Positions 25,147 to 36,939 of a stretch of 64,000 bases of DNA are shown piece after piece. Both the position numbers and the translations under genes were made by a program. Source of the stretch: Nemania diffusa (lineage: Eukaryota; Ascomycota; Sordariomycetes; Xylariales; Xylariaceae); assembly GCA_038501195.1 (NCBI GenBank), contig JBBPUQ010000003.1, forward strand, positions 4,928,501-4,992,500, in the 5' to 3' direction. The number at the start of each line of letters is the position of its first letter. Position 1 is the first letter of the stretch. Under the pieces are notes generated by a model. It searched no databases and was not told the DNA's origin. It saw only the letters and a list, made by a program, of their open reading frames with translations.

Positions 25147-28100
25147 AGTTTTAATATTTATTTATTTAATTTTTAAATTAAATATAATAGCAATAATAAA
25201 AATAATTTTATAATTTATTAGTTTTATTATTAAAACAAATATTTTATTATAGTTTTTATTTTTTATTTATTTAAAGTTATAAATTATTTATTTAGTTTTA
25301 TATTTAATAATTTTGTTTTAAAATTTTTGCTTAATTTTATATATTTATTTTTTTATTATATTTAATTTTTTAAAAAATAAATCATAAAAAATCTAAGTTT
25401 AATTATTTATTAATAATTAAAATTTAAAGCTTATAACTTTATATTATTATAAATATTATATATTTTTTATAGTTATTTTATAAGTTTTAAATTTTATAAA
25501 ATTAGCTATTATTAATAAAAACAATAATATTATAATTACTATTTGAAATTTTATAAAATTAATATTTAAACTATAATATATATAATTTAGTTTTTATAAT
25601 TTAAATTAAAAATTATAAAAATGTATAAAATTATTTAAACTATTTAATTTAAAGCTTTTAAGCTTAATATATAGTAAAATTAATAGTTTTTAAATTATTT
25701 TAAATAGTTTAAAAAGTTTTTTAATATATTATAAAAAAAATACGATTTTTAATTTTTTAAAGCTATTAAGTTTTAGTTTAAACTATAAAATAAATTATTT
25801 TTAAATAAATAATTTTAAAGTTTTTTTAATTATTTTTTTATATTGTTATTTATTAATAAATAATAATAACTTTTAGTATTTTTTAATTTATTTTTTTAAT
25901 TTAGCTAGTTTTTTTTTAATATTATTTTTAATTTTTTTAATAAAAATATAAAAATATTATTTACTAAATATTATATTATAAATATTAATAATAATATTAT
26001 TGTTTAATTTAAATATAATATAGTTATATATTTTATTATTTTTATATTTTAATATTTAATATTTAATTATTTTAAATTTAAATATATTAGTTTTTTTATT
26101 AAACTTATATTTATTTATAACTTTTATTGTTTTTATATAAATAATATTAAGCTTTTTTTTATATTAAGTTTTATAAAAAATATAACTTTTAAGTTTATAA
26201 TATTATTTATTTTAAATATATATTATTGTTTAAATAATAATAAACTAATATTTTAAAAAAAGATTATTTTTTTTAATTTTAGTTATTAATTTTTAAATTA
26301 AATTTTTTAATATATATATAGTTTATTTTATTATATTGTTTTATTAATATTATTTAATAACAAAATATTTAATTATTATATTTTTTTATATATAAAAAAA
26401 TATAAATGTTTTATTTATATATAATTTAAGTTTATTAATAGTAACAAATTAATAATAATATTTAAGTTTTTTTTATTTTTAAAAAAAGTTTTTAAGCTTT
26501 TTAAACTATAATATTAATTTATTTAATAAAATAGCGAAAATTTTATTGCTATAGTTGTAAATAATTGCTATTTATTTTATAAAACTATTGTATTTTTTTA
26601 AATTTTTAGCTAATATATTAACTTTATTAAAATATATTAATTTTATAAAATAAATTTTTTAATAAAAGTTTTTTTAATATAATTTAGCTAGTATTTAGCT
26701 TTTAATATATATTTTATATAAATAATATTTAATTTAAAAAGTAATATTTGTTATTATTATTATTAGTTTTTATAGTTTTATATTATTAATATAATTAAAT
26801 TGTTTATATTATATTTTTAAAATAAAATTAATAAAATAAAAACAAAAAATAATATTAAAAACTATTATTTATAAAGTTTTATTTAATTAATTAATTATAT
26901 ATAAATTAATAATTTTATATATTATAAAAAAATATTTTTATTAATTGTTTTTTAAGCTTTATTATAATAAAATAAAAACTTTATACTTTTTTTTATTAGT
27001 TGCGAAATAAATATTAAATTTACTTTTAGTTTAAAGTATTATATAATGTTTATAATAATAATTATTTCAGTTTATTTATTTATTAAAGTTTTAAACTTTA
27101 TTATTTTTTAAAACTTTAATATAATTATAATTTTATTAATATTATATATTAATAGTTTAATATAAAGTATTAACTTAATAAATAATAATTTATTATTAAA
27201 GTTAATTTAGTTATAATTATTATTTAATATTATATAAAAAACAATATATTTTATTAGTTTAGCTGTTTTTTTTTTTAGTATATTTAGCAGTTTTATTTAT
27301 ATAAAAGCTATTTTAATATTTAAGTTTTATAAAACTATAATTAATAAATTATTGTTTAATTTAGCTATTAATAAATTAATTTAAATATTTTTAAAATTAT
27401 TAAATATTTTAATAAAAATATTAAATTTATAAATAAATAGTTTTTTTATAAAAAAATTATTTTTAATTATTAATAATATTAAATTTAATAAAATAGTTAA
27501 AAAACTTAGTTTAGATATATTTTTTTTCTGTTGTTTTATTTAGTTTTTAAGTTTTAATTGCTAATTTATTAATGTTTTTTTAAAATATTTAAAATAATAG
27601 TTATTAAATAAATAATTCGTTAATTATTAATTAGTTTTAATATAGTAAATATAGTAATATTTATTACAATTATATTTTTTTTTTTTATATTTAAAGTTAT
27701 TACTTTTATAGTTATAATTATAACTATAATTATTATTAGCTTATTATATTATTAAAGCTGCTTTAATATTTATTTATATTATAATTTTTTTAATTTGTTT
27801 TTTTTATAAAGTTTTTATAAATATTATTAATAATATAATATTTTTTTTATTTTTTTTTTTATTAAATTAACTTATAAGTTTAAAAAAAAACAAAAATAAA
27901 AATTTAATATTTAATATTTAATATTATAAAAAATTTTATTACTAAAAAAAGTTTATTTATAATATATATTAAATTTAGTTTTTTAAAATTTAAATAAATA
28001 ACTTAAAATTTAATTATTAATATAAATATTAATTTTTTAATAATTAATAAAACATTTTTTTATTTAAATATTAAGTTTTAAAAAGCTGCATTTTTTTAAA

Positions 28101-29327
28101 ATTTGATTTTTTGATTAAATAATATTTAAATTTTTGCTATTATATAATATTTTTTTTTATTATTTTTAAAAATGTTGTAAATGTTTTTATTATAACAAAA
28201 GTATATATATTTTAAAACTTTTATTTAATTAATTTTTCAAGTTTTTTTAGCTTTATAAAAGTTAAATTTAATAAAAATATTTAAAATTTTAACTAATATG
28301 TTTTTTTTTGATTTTTTTAAAAAATACTATATATATTTTAATATATAAATATAGTTTTTTATTTTTTTTTTAAACTGAAAAAATTTCGTAAAAAAATCTA
28401 ATATTATAACTATTTAAAACTTATTTTAAGTTTTAATTTTATTGCTTATTTTAATTAATAAATAATAAATATATAAAAAGTTGATATAATTAAATAATAA
28501 TTTATAAAATAAATTTTAATAAAAAAAACTTTAAAATATTTTTTTTTATAGTTAATATATTATTAAATAATATTAAAATAAATAATAACTTTTTAATAAT
28601 TAGTTTAAGCTTAAATAATATTATATTGTTAATATTGTTAAAAATAAAAATAAATAATATATTTTGTAAAAAAAAAAACAAATATAATAAAAATAATAAC
28701 AATAAAATAATAAATAATATAAAATAATAGTTATAATTTAAATAATTTTTAAAAAATAATTAATTGTTTATTTTATTTTCGATTAAATTTATAAAATATA
28801 AAAAATTAATTTTGTTAAAAAAATATAAATAAATAAATAAAAATAAAAAATAAATTTTTAAGTTATATTTAAAAAATTTAACTATTTATTTTATTATTTA
28901 TTTATTTGAAATTTTTATAAACTTTATTAATTAATATAACAATAATTTAATTTATTGTAAAAATAGCTTAATATTTATAGTTAATAATTTTAAAGTATTT
29001 AATATTTATTATTTTTTTAACAATTGTTATTTTTAATAAAAACAAATTTATTAAAAATATTAAATCAATTAATAAAAAAAGTATATATAATTTTAGAATT
29101 TTTTAAAAAAAAAATATTAGTTTTAAAAATATAAATAAAATTTAAAATAACATTATAAATAATTGCTTATAGTAGTTATTTAACTTTTATTATAATAAAT
29201 TATTTAAATTTTTACTGCAGTAGTACTGTTTTATTACTTAGTAGCTAAATCAATAAAAATAACAACAACTTAAAAAATATATAGCTATTTTAAATAAATA
29301 TTAAAACTAAATAATAAAAATAATTAT

Positions 29328-29497
29328 AAATTTTTAAGCTTATAACTTATTAAATTCAAAATTATAAAGTATAATAGCTATATATATTGATTAAAAAACT
29401 AGTACTTTTAGAAAAATGCTGTAGCTACTTTATAGTATATATGCTAAGCAGTGTAGGTTATATACCAGCCACCGGCTATACCAGCCACCCGATTTCA
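29328..29497. repeat. Right LTR of the outer element, partly spared from RIP
   Basis: It matches 8442-8611. From about 29462 to 29497 this copy is GC-normal (for example CCAGCCACC repeated), while the corresponding left-copy bases are T or A. The edge of the AT block therefore lies inside a single LTR. Confidence 0.7.
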
Positions 29498-30279
29498 ACA
29501 ACTTACGCCGCTATAAAAAGAGCAACCTAGGAAGAGGGGAGGGGCACAAGTCTGCATATCATGTAGGTACACTACTACCTGCAAGATGCCAAATGCAGAT
29601 ATAGTGGCGAAAGTGGAGAAGTAGGTCGCATAAGTTGCCAGGGGAAGCACGCAAGGAGCCGATGTAGCGGGGTATTAGTATATATCTGACGCGGCGAGCG
29701 GTCTACATAGTATGTATAGTCTGACATAAGCTCTCGGGGGTGAGTGGACGTCTACTCATGCATGGCTCCAAGATGCGAGCTTCCGAGATAAGGAGCTAGC
29801 GAGACACACATTTAGAGACAGGGGACTTTTACGGAAACGATGAGACGATGCGAGAATAGACCGTCGTAGACTTGTTGCACTACCCATTTCAGGGGTTATG
29901 AAAGAACCTAAGCTTTTTACGCCACTTCCTAGTCATCTAGATACAGAATTCGGTTGAACATTGGGCTGAGGGAGTTCCTAATTGTTTCGATTCATTCATC
30001 CCTTTCTTTTCCCCAGGGGTGCTCGGACATCCCTATTCTAGAGAAATGAGTACAGACGCTATCAATATTTTCAGTAACAAGTGAAATCGACTTGGCCGTT
30101 TTCACCGGATTGTTATGAAAGCGCCCGGTTTTACCAAGTGCTCCGACACTAAGATAGGCAACTTTCTATAGTGAGCTGCATATCTTACAAGTCTATGCAG
30201 ATGGTTTGACTAAACCATGTTAAAGCTCGAACTTATGTGAAATGCTATAATTCTACCCTACAGAATGAAGGCTCTCTCA
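29498..30279. other. Intergenic DNA between AT block and DMATS gene
   Basis: Normal composition returns at once. No ORF of note; it includes the 3' flank of the prenyltransferase gene. Confidence 0.5.
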
Positions 30280-31900
30280 CTAAGACCCGAGCATAAACTC
30301 TGGTATCCCGGGTTTAAAGTATGATACTACTCTAAGCGTTCCATTGGGCCGAATTGCACAGCCGATGTAGGTATGTACACCCGAATTTGCTTGCATGGAT
30401 TTCGGAGAACTGCAAAGATGGAATTAGAGATGTGAACGCTTGCCTTGGGTTTTGTAGAGAAACTCACAAAAGTGCTCGCATGGCATTGACATAATTAGGC
30501 ATGTATTTTCCCCTTTGGTGGTGATAAAAATATTGATTCAGGCCTCGAATAATGGCCTCGTCGCTGCTCGAATAATGCCGAACTGGTAAATAAATCTTGG
30601 CGACGGGATATCTTTCGCCCAATCTAAACTCAATATTATAAAGTATTCCAGCCGTCCGGTGGCCAACTTCAGGCAAAGATTGATCTGGAGTAGTATCATC
30701 GTCGACTTGGAAGAGGGCATTCCAGAGGCGTCTGAGGTCCTCAAGGCCCTGATACAATCTAGGGTTCTTGATACGGCCTCCAACTGTCATTATATTAATA
30801 ACAGAGTTGAAGGTAGTCTCCCGACTCCGAAAGTATATTTTGAGGCGTGACTCCAGCGGGTCAATTAGATCAATAGCCAACATCTCGTACTCAAGTTCTC
30901 TGCTGCCTAACTCTGATGAGAAGTCGCAAAACATATCCCAAGCCTCGATATTATCACTTGTGCTATGTGGTGCGGCCTGAATTGCTTGTGAAAGGACTTC
31001 TAGGTTCGATTGCCCTTTAGCACGTGCTCTCATCTTCGGGAAGAAGTACGCTTTGACTGTAACTTCAGTTGGTGATAAGTCAAACGCGTAGAAGATGGAG
31101 GTATTGTGATCTTCAGCATCTTGGACGAATCCACCTTCTTCGTCGCGTGCATCGAAGAATTCCTTAAAGTGTTGGAACCATTCGAGTCTCATGTCTACTG
31201 ATGAGCGAAGCAGCTCCTCCTGGAAAGCTGGCCCAGCAATCACGTTGCTAGGATCGAGGGACGAACCAGCGTGGAGTCCGATAGGCTCTATGGAGTATCG
31301 TATTGTTGGAGGCCCATCATTTGTACCCCAGTCCCAGCTGAGTTCAAGAGGAGTACCATCGTCCGTCATGAAACTTGGCCATGGCGACACGTCCCCTTCG
31401 ATAGCTTCGCGGGAGACACCGAGGTACGGGGATATGGTAGTTGCGAAGAACTTGAGGTCCCGATGTTGGAGGGCTTCAGGATATCCAGCAGCGTGTAAGA
31501 GAACAGCAAGGGATTTTCCAGAATGCCTACTCCACCAAAAGCGATGATGTGAACTTTTGAAAGTTTCAAGCTTTGCGTTAACTCTGTGCCAGACCGAAAG
31601 TTCAACAAAATCATAAGAACTGTGACGAATCCATTTATTCCGTGTCTTTGATTCTTTTTCGACTCGTACCGCTGGGGATTTAGAGGCCAACTGGAGATGA
31701 TGGAAATGAAGTTCAGAGGTGTCCCTACGCAACGACCGAACCGTCTTCATCACGCTAGGTAACCAGCCCCCATGGATTATATTCAAAGCTGCCAAGATCA
31801 GGAGAGAAAACACAATTGGGACGAAATAGGCTGGTAAAATTGAGAGGCATGAAATGACAGGCGATTGCCCGGAACCCAAGTCACCGAACGAAGAGAACAT
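30280..31900 (-). CDS. DMATS-type aromatic prenyltransferase with N-terminal membrane segment
   Basis: Exon 1 is 31900-30468, a 58-bp intron (30467-30410, GTGAGT...CTAAT...CAG) follows, and exon 2 is 30409-30280, giving 520 residues. The body matches the fungal dimethylallyltryptophan synthase family, soluble ABBA-barrel enzymes that transfer a prenyl group from a diphosphate to an indole or other aromatic substrate. Visible family blocks are the W-W-S start region, D-D-G-T-P-L-E-L-S-W (carrying the glutamate that in fungal DMATS contacts the indole NH), V-K-A-Y-F-F-P, R-L-K-I-Y, A-K-I-Y-L-P-V-R-H-Y, and in exon 2 T-Y-I-G...R-V-V-S-Y-F. The Lys/Arg/Tyr set that binds the diphosphate therefore appears complete. 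Residues about 24-42 form a strong hydrophobic helix, unusual for this family; a second Met at residue 51 would omit it. It is divergent from the adjacent P450 gene, probably one small metabolite locus. Confidence 0.92.
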
Positions 31901-32766
31901 TCTGCCACCGAGCTTGTGATAATGGCAAATAGAAGGGGTCTACAGAGATGTATTCTGCCCATTAATTACCGTACTGTAGTTATCAGTTTTTTTCAACCGG
32001 CCTCGGGGTTGCTGCATTGGCCTTTAATGACCTAAGCCTACGAATATCGCGGCGACCAGGGGCGACCAGGATACACGGCATTTGCTCTAGGCGTAATAAC
32101 CAATAATCTCTAGCATGTGTAGACTTGGCTTAACGACATCTTACTAAAACTCCTCGCCGCATAGCTACATATATTGACGTGGAGAAAACATGGATCGTCG
32201 CAGGGTAATGCGTGCCGAGCACTCGCTCTACCGTTCCTGCGGGGTAGATTTACGAGCGCCGATTAGCATCAAGATCTATCATAGCACTCCCTTCTGAGAT
32301 GAAATGCTTGTTTATCATCGCCCCCTTGCTCATCTTACCTGCAATGTACGTAAGACCAGTAAGAGAAATAAGTAAGCATGGATGATAGCGCAGTATCCCC
32401 TCATGTTGACTAGTTCAGTTCCTTTGCCGAACGCACGTTGATCTACATGGTGTCGGAGGACGAATTGAGCCATGGTGTTTAGACGACAACTGCATTTAAC
32501 TTGCAACCTTTCCCTCGGGGATAGGCTTGAAAATCACACCGCTGCTTATCGTGCAGGGATATAACAGGCGAGACTCTACGAATCACGAAACATAGATTAT
32601 CGATACTGAGCTTCTAGAGACAGAATCCTCTTGGGGTTCCAACTACTACATACACCTGTCACTCTGAGCTTCTCAAGACTTTTTTCCTTCTTCGAAGTCG
32701 ACGCTCTCCAGACTTCCCAAAAATCAGTCGACACACCCCAGTAGTCAATCTTCTCAACCCAAAACG
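31901..32766. promoter_or_regulatory. Shared divergent promoter region, DMATS / P450
   Basis: 866 bp separates the two start codons and contains no ORF of note. The head-to-head arrangement suggests co-regulation. I could not assign a specific factor site. Confidence 0.45.
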
Positions 32767-34721
32767 ATGGAGTCCACACAACACATCGTTACCTCTCTCC
32801 TCTCGTCTGCGAGGGCAGATCCACTTGTTGTGGTATTATTCTGCGTTGCCGTCTATCTTGTGCGATCTCATTATTATCATGGACTTAACAAGATTCCCGG
32901 TCCCTTCATTGCTAGTCTTACCAGCCTCTGGAAGTGGAACGCAGTCCGCCGAGAGGAAATGCATACTATAAGCGCAGACTTACACGAAAAGTTTGGCCCA
33001 CTAGTTAGGATTGGCCCCAACCACGTTTCTGCTTCGAGCGCAGAGGCAATCAATGTTGTTCACCGAGCTAGGACTGGTTTTACGAAGGTACGCTGTGCTA
33101 TTTTGGAGAGTTTCTTCCCCAACTAAACGCGTTTAGGCCCCTATGTATGGCATTTTACAACCCAAGTTCGAGGGCGCAGACCTACACAATATCTTCTCAA
33201 CCCAAGACCCAGAATACCATGCTGCACTTAAGCGCACTATGGGTAACTTATACACGACTACAGCTGTGATGCCCCTGGAGTTCCACCTTGACGATTGCAC
33301 GAAGCTTTTTCTCTCTAAGATGAACGATCTCATCGGTTCGAGGAAATCGGCCCCTGTCGATCTTGCGGGCTGGCTCCAATACTATACATTTGACTCGCTT
33401 GGAATGATCAACTTCTCTCAGAAGATGGGATTCCTCGAATCTGGTGTTGACCTTGAAGGAATTTGTCATTACGACCATGACCAGATGTTATATTTTGCCA
33501 TTGTACGAATATCCCCTTCCTATGAAAACGTGTATATCTCCGTGCTGACGTCCACTTCACCCGGGCCAGTGGGGTCAGATTGCTTCGGCGGAGCGAATGT
33601 GGTCGAATGTGAAGAATTACTTTGCGGGAGCCAAGAAGGAGAACCCCCTGTTCCACGTAAGCAAGCCAAGATCTCACATTGTAGATCCGATACTAACCTT
33701 GGCAGTTCGTTGTCAAAATCATCAAGGAGCGCCAAGAGAATCCCACTGACTCGACGGATATGCTCAACTCGTTTCTAGCCCTTCATAACGCGGCACCAAA
33801 CAAGTTTACTGCCAGAGACCTGTTAGCAGCGGCGTACATCAATGTGTAAGTGTGGTTACAATCAAAGCATCTGTCACAAGCACTTGACTCACTCCGTTGA
33901 TAGGGTCACGGCCCACGATGTGGTTGCTATTACACTGCGAGGCGTAGTCTACTATCTAGCCAGACACCCCGAGGTCCAGAAGAAGTTGCAAAAAGAAATC
34001 ATTGACATGGCCGAGGCTGGTAAACTGTCTAACCCATCCCAGTACTCGGAGATCACTACAATGAGCTACGTGTAAGAATGCATAGATCGGCTTTTACTGC
34101 CGTGAATATGAAGCTAACAGGCGTGCCAACCCAGGCTAGCCGTGACGAACGAGACCCTCAGGTACCACCCTAGCACCGGCATCATCTTCGAGCGCGTATG
34201 CCCCAAAGGTGGTGTCACCTTGCAGTGAGTAATCCTCGGTTCCAATTTTTTTTTAGAGAAAAAAAAGTCTTGGCAACTAAATCGGAGTGCTGCAGTGGCC
34301 AATACATACCGGAGAATACCCACATCGGCGTAAACGCCTGGGTCATCAACAGGGACAAGAGCATATTCGGAGAGGACGCAGACACTTTCCGGCCAGAGAG
34401 ATGGATCGAGAGCGATCCAAAGGCCGTCACGAAGATGAAGATGAACTTATTCACAGTGCGTATCCTCTTCCCAGATATAGCCAATAGGCAAAGATTATTA
34501 GTGTGCTGACATGATGATAGTTTGGAGCGGGTTCGAGACATTGTATTGGGCGGAACCTCGCTATGATGCAGCTTACGAAAATAATCGTTGAGCTATACCG
34601 GAACTTTGACATAATGCTAGCCCACCCGGAGAAGGAGTGGAAGGTCTCGGGCGGCTGGCTTACCAGACAGAGCGATATGGACATGATTATTGGCAAGAGG
34701 GGAGCCTTGCTTGGAGCATAA
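32767..34721 (+). CDS. Cytochrome P450 monooxygenase, eight exons
   Basis: Inferred exons: 32767-33087, 33137-33502, 33570-33656, 33706-33845, 33904-34071, 34135-34224, 34296-34455, 34521-34721. All junctions are GT-AG and keep frame, giving 510 residues, a normal length. An N-terminal membrane anchor (L-V-V-V-L-F-C-V-A-V-Y-L-V) is followed by I-P-G-P. The K-helix E-T-L-R, the F-R-P-E-R-W block and the heme loop F-G-A-G-S-R-H-C-I-G-R are all present, so this is an ER-bound heme monooxygenase. Its general pattern recalls the pisatin-demethylase-like fungal P450s. The I-helix reads T-A-H-D-V-V instead of the usual A-G-x-D/E-T-T, so the oxygen-activating threonine is missing. It likely modifies the product of the neighbouring prenyltransferase (inference from position). 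The intron 2 acceptor at 33569 is the least certain junction. Confidence 0.92.
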
Positions 34722-36270
34722 CTTCCCATGGCGGTGTGTTAGAAGGGAGTTCGAAGCAGCTTGCAATACTATATTCAGTTTGTTTACCCACATAGGAATA
34801 TGCGAACGAATCAACGATGCTCTGATTACGACACTAGAGCACGATAGTTAGGTTAGAACATTAAAGATAGACGCGGTCCGTATGCCGACAGTTTAGCGCG
34901 ACATCGTAGTCTCATGTGCCTATGCGGCGCAGTAAAAAGAGGTGCATACCTAGGTACATACGCCGTAAAAGGTATATACGCAGAGGGCTAATATCAGGGG
35001 TTCATTTGAAATACGCATAAAGAGTTTCTCCGGTCTATTTTTTGCAAGTTGATAGGCTGTTTTAGAGAAATCCTGTCGAGATGTGCAACTGAGAGGGCGG
35101 CCTAGGTGACTAGATCAATGCACCTAATAGATGGCGCGGTGGTCAAGAGGCACAGCACATCAAGAATGCTGCAGCTCTTGGCTCGGAAACGCGTCCCCGC
35201 AGCTGACATTGCGGCACGGATTGCTAGCAACGGCGACAAATTATCTAATATTGTATCATTAGCGCAAAAGAGGAAACATACCTTGCCCACGCCTGTCAGG
35301 TTATAGGTACCTAGACGACGCCTCTCGCATTTGGACGCGGGCATGGTTCTTATTGGCTTCGATCCCGGCCGTCGATCCTGACAAGCTGCCGAATGGCCCC
35401 GCGCGACGGCCAGGTATCATTCGGCCAAGGTCCGAGCCCATGTTGCAGGATCTCACTCCTCCATCCAGGTTTCAAGGAGGACCTTTCAGGCCGGGGCAGG
35501 CATTGTAAAAACTGGGCAATCCATATGAATCCGCTGCTCGACGCCTATACGTAAGAGCATACTCGGGGAAATACTCCCGAAGCTCTACTTAGGAAATATT
35601 CTATGGTATGTATACGAGTATTAAATGTCCAAGTTTAATCGTATAGCACAACTAGCCCCTCCCCAGGCCAGGATGTTGATCTTGAAACCCAAATTCGTTG
35701 ACGACGCTGGCACGCACGCCGATGCAACTAGCACTATTCGATAGCTCGTCTAATCGAGCACCGGAAAAGCCCGGTCGCACCGCCGTGGCCGCCGGCGGAT
35801 TGGCGGAAGACCGCTTACCGCGCACCATAAAACCTACCACTAAGAGGGTCGGCTCTACGGTGGCCAGCGCGGTGCGGCCGGCATTAGTTGATAGCCCTTG
35901 ACGGGGCGGGCCTGCTGGCGCTGGTCCCGCGGCGCTGTGGCAGGTATCGGCGGGTGCAGCGCGGCGGGAAGTGGAAAGGCGTGTGTAGAGGACGCCTGCC
36001 CGAGCGTGTAAGTCGACGAGACCTGGCGCCAGGCGGGTAGCACTACTATACGTACGGAAGCTCAAGTATATCCTAGTTTGCTGCAGTAGTTAACAAAGTT
36101 GCTTGCTGCAACATACTAATTATTGTATAATACAATTAGTTTTAACATATTAGCTTAACCTTAAGTATTTAATACCAGGTCACAAAAAGAGAAAAACGAG
36201 AGAGACAGGAGGGGGCATAAGGCTAACCGCCCAAGACCAAAGCACTTTTCCTATCCCATCCGCCCGCTAT
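34722..36270. other. Intergenic DNA, no supported gene
   Basis: The stretch 35640-36045 is GC-rich and open on both strands (for example 35652-36065 minus), but no product is recognisable. 36060-36180 is AT-rich. 34947-34956 carries one of the dispersed TACCTAGGTA palindromes. Confidence 0.4.
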
Positions 36271-36939
36271 TTACAATTTCGCAGCTTGCTTATCTCCCGC
36301 CCTAGGCGCCCTCACCTCGCCGCCGTCGAGACTCTTCTCGAAAACGCGATAGTCGGTCGGCCCGAGCAGCAGCGGCACCATGTGCGGGTAGTCGGCGCCG
36401 AAGTCGCCCATGGACACCAGCACGTACCCCATCTTCTCGTACCAGGCCTGCAGGCGGACCTTGTGCGGGCTCTCGACCGCCGTCGGCACGAGCAGCTCGA
36501 TCTGCATGGCCCGGAGCCCGAGCGCGCGGCGGCAGTGGTCCTCGCCGAAGCGCACCAGGTCGCGCGCGAGGCCGCTGCCGTGGTGCTCCGAGCGCACCGC
36601 CAGCAGCCCCAGCGTGCCGTGCGTCGCGCTGATCTTCTTGACGTGGATGCAGCCCACCGCCGTGCGCGCGCTGCGGCCGCCGCCGCTGGCGGGGGAGGAG
36701 GTGATGAAGGCGACGGTGAGCTGGCGCGCGCGCAGCTGGGCGGCGACCTCGGCGAGCGTGCTGCGCTGCGTGCCGTCGACGACGACGCCGGCTTCGCCCC
36801 AGCGGTACTCGATGTTGATTATGCTGGCGACCTCGCGCACGAAGGCCTCGTCGTCTGCGCTCGAGGCCGGCGGGATCTCGATGCTGACGTCCTTTCTGGT
36901 GCGGGAGTCACGCGGTGCTGGTATTGGTTCGTTCATCAT
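36271..36939 (-). CDS. GNAT-family N-acetyltransferase
   Basis: A single exon encodes 222 residues from the first in-frame ATG (36939; a second ATG follows directly). The frame is open upstream but lacks an ATG. The acetyl-CoA binding core is visible: a strand L-G-L-L-A-V followed by R-S-E-H-H-G-S-G-L-A-R-D-L (the Q/R-x-x-G-x-G/A loop and helix), then a strand M-Q-I-E-L-L-V-P and the late W-Y-E-K-M-G-Y motif typical of GNAT domains. The enzyme would move an acetyl group from acetyl-CoA to an amine; the substrate cannot be read from sequence. The gene is clearly more GC-rich than its surroundings, with G/C at most third positions, which also opens long antisense frames. Possible explanations are different ancestry or lack of RIP exposure. 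Confidence 0.85.
   Translation of the reverse strand: MMNEPIPAPRDSRTRKDVSIEIPPASSADDEAFVREVASIINIEYRWGEAGVVVDGTQRSTLAEVAAQLRARQLTVAFITSSPASGGGRSARTAVGCIHVKKISATHGTLGLLAVRSEHHGSGLARDLVRFGEDHCRRALGLRAMQIELLVPTAVESPHKVRLQAWYEKMGYVLVSMGDFGADYPHMVPLLLGPTDYRVFEKSLDGGEVRAPRAGDKQAAKL

Larger units (their letters stand above)
8442..29497. mobile_element. Outer RIP-destroyed LTR retrotransposon containing two nested elements (AT isochore)
   Basis: This is 21 kb of almost pure A/T. Its edges carry the same sequence as a direct repeat: 8442-8611 and about 29328-29497. The left copy begins TG, the right copy ends CA, and the flanks ACAAT (8437-8441) and ACAAC (29498-29502) differ by one C/T transition, as expected for an ageing target duplication. 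Subtracting the two nested elements and their duplications leaves about 6.9 kb, a normal LTR-retrotransposon size. The surviving outer parts are 8612-10339, 17383-17990 and 25152-29327. The last is visibly T-rich on this strand, whereas the inner elements are A-rich, so the outer element may be coded on the minus strand. No intact ORF survives. Confidence 0.7.

Noticed and set aside
28502..28702. ORFs inside the AT block (also 8501-8701)
   Set aside because: They encode low-complexity Leu/Ile/Phe/Asn/Lys strings expected from nearly pure A/T DNA.
8442..29497. Centromere
   Set aside because: AT-rich RIP-mutated DNA is the substrate of many filamentous-fungal centromeres, but 21 kb is short and the block is explained by three nested elements. 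CENP-A mapping would be needed; nothing in the sequence favours it.
35652..36065. Minus-strand 137-codon ORF as a gene
   Set aside because: GC-rich, low-complexity, open on both strands, and no recognisable domain or splice structure.
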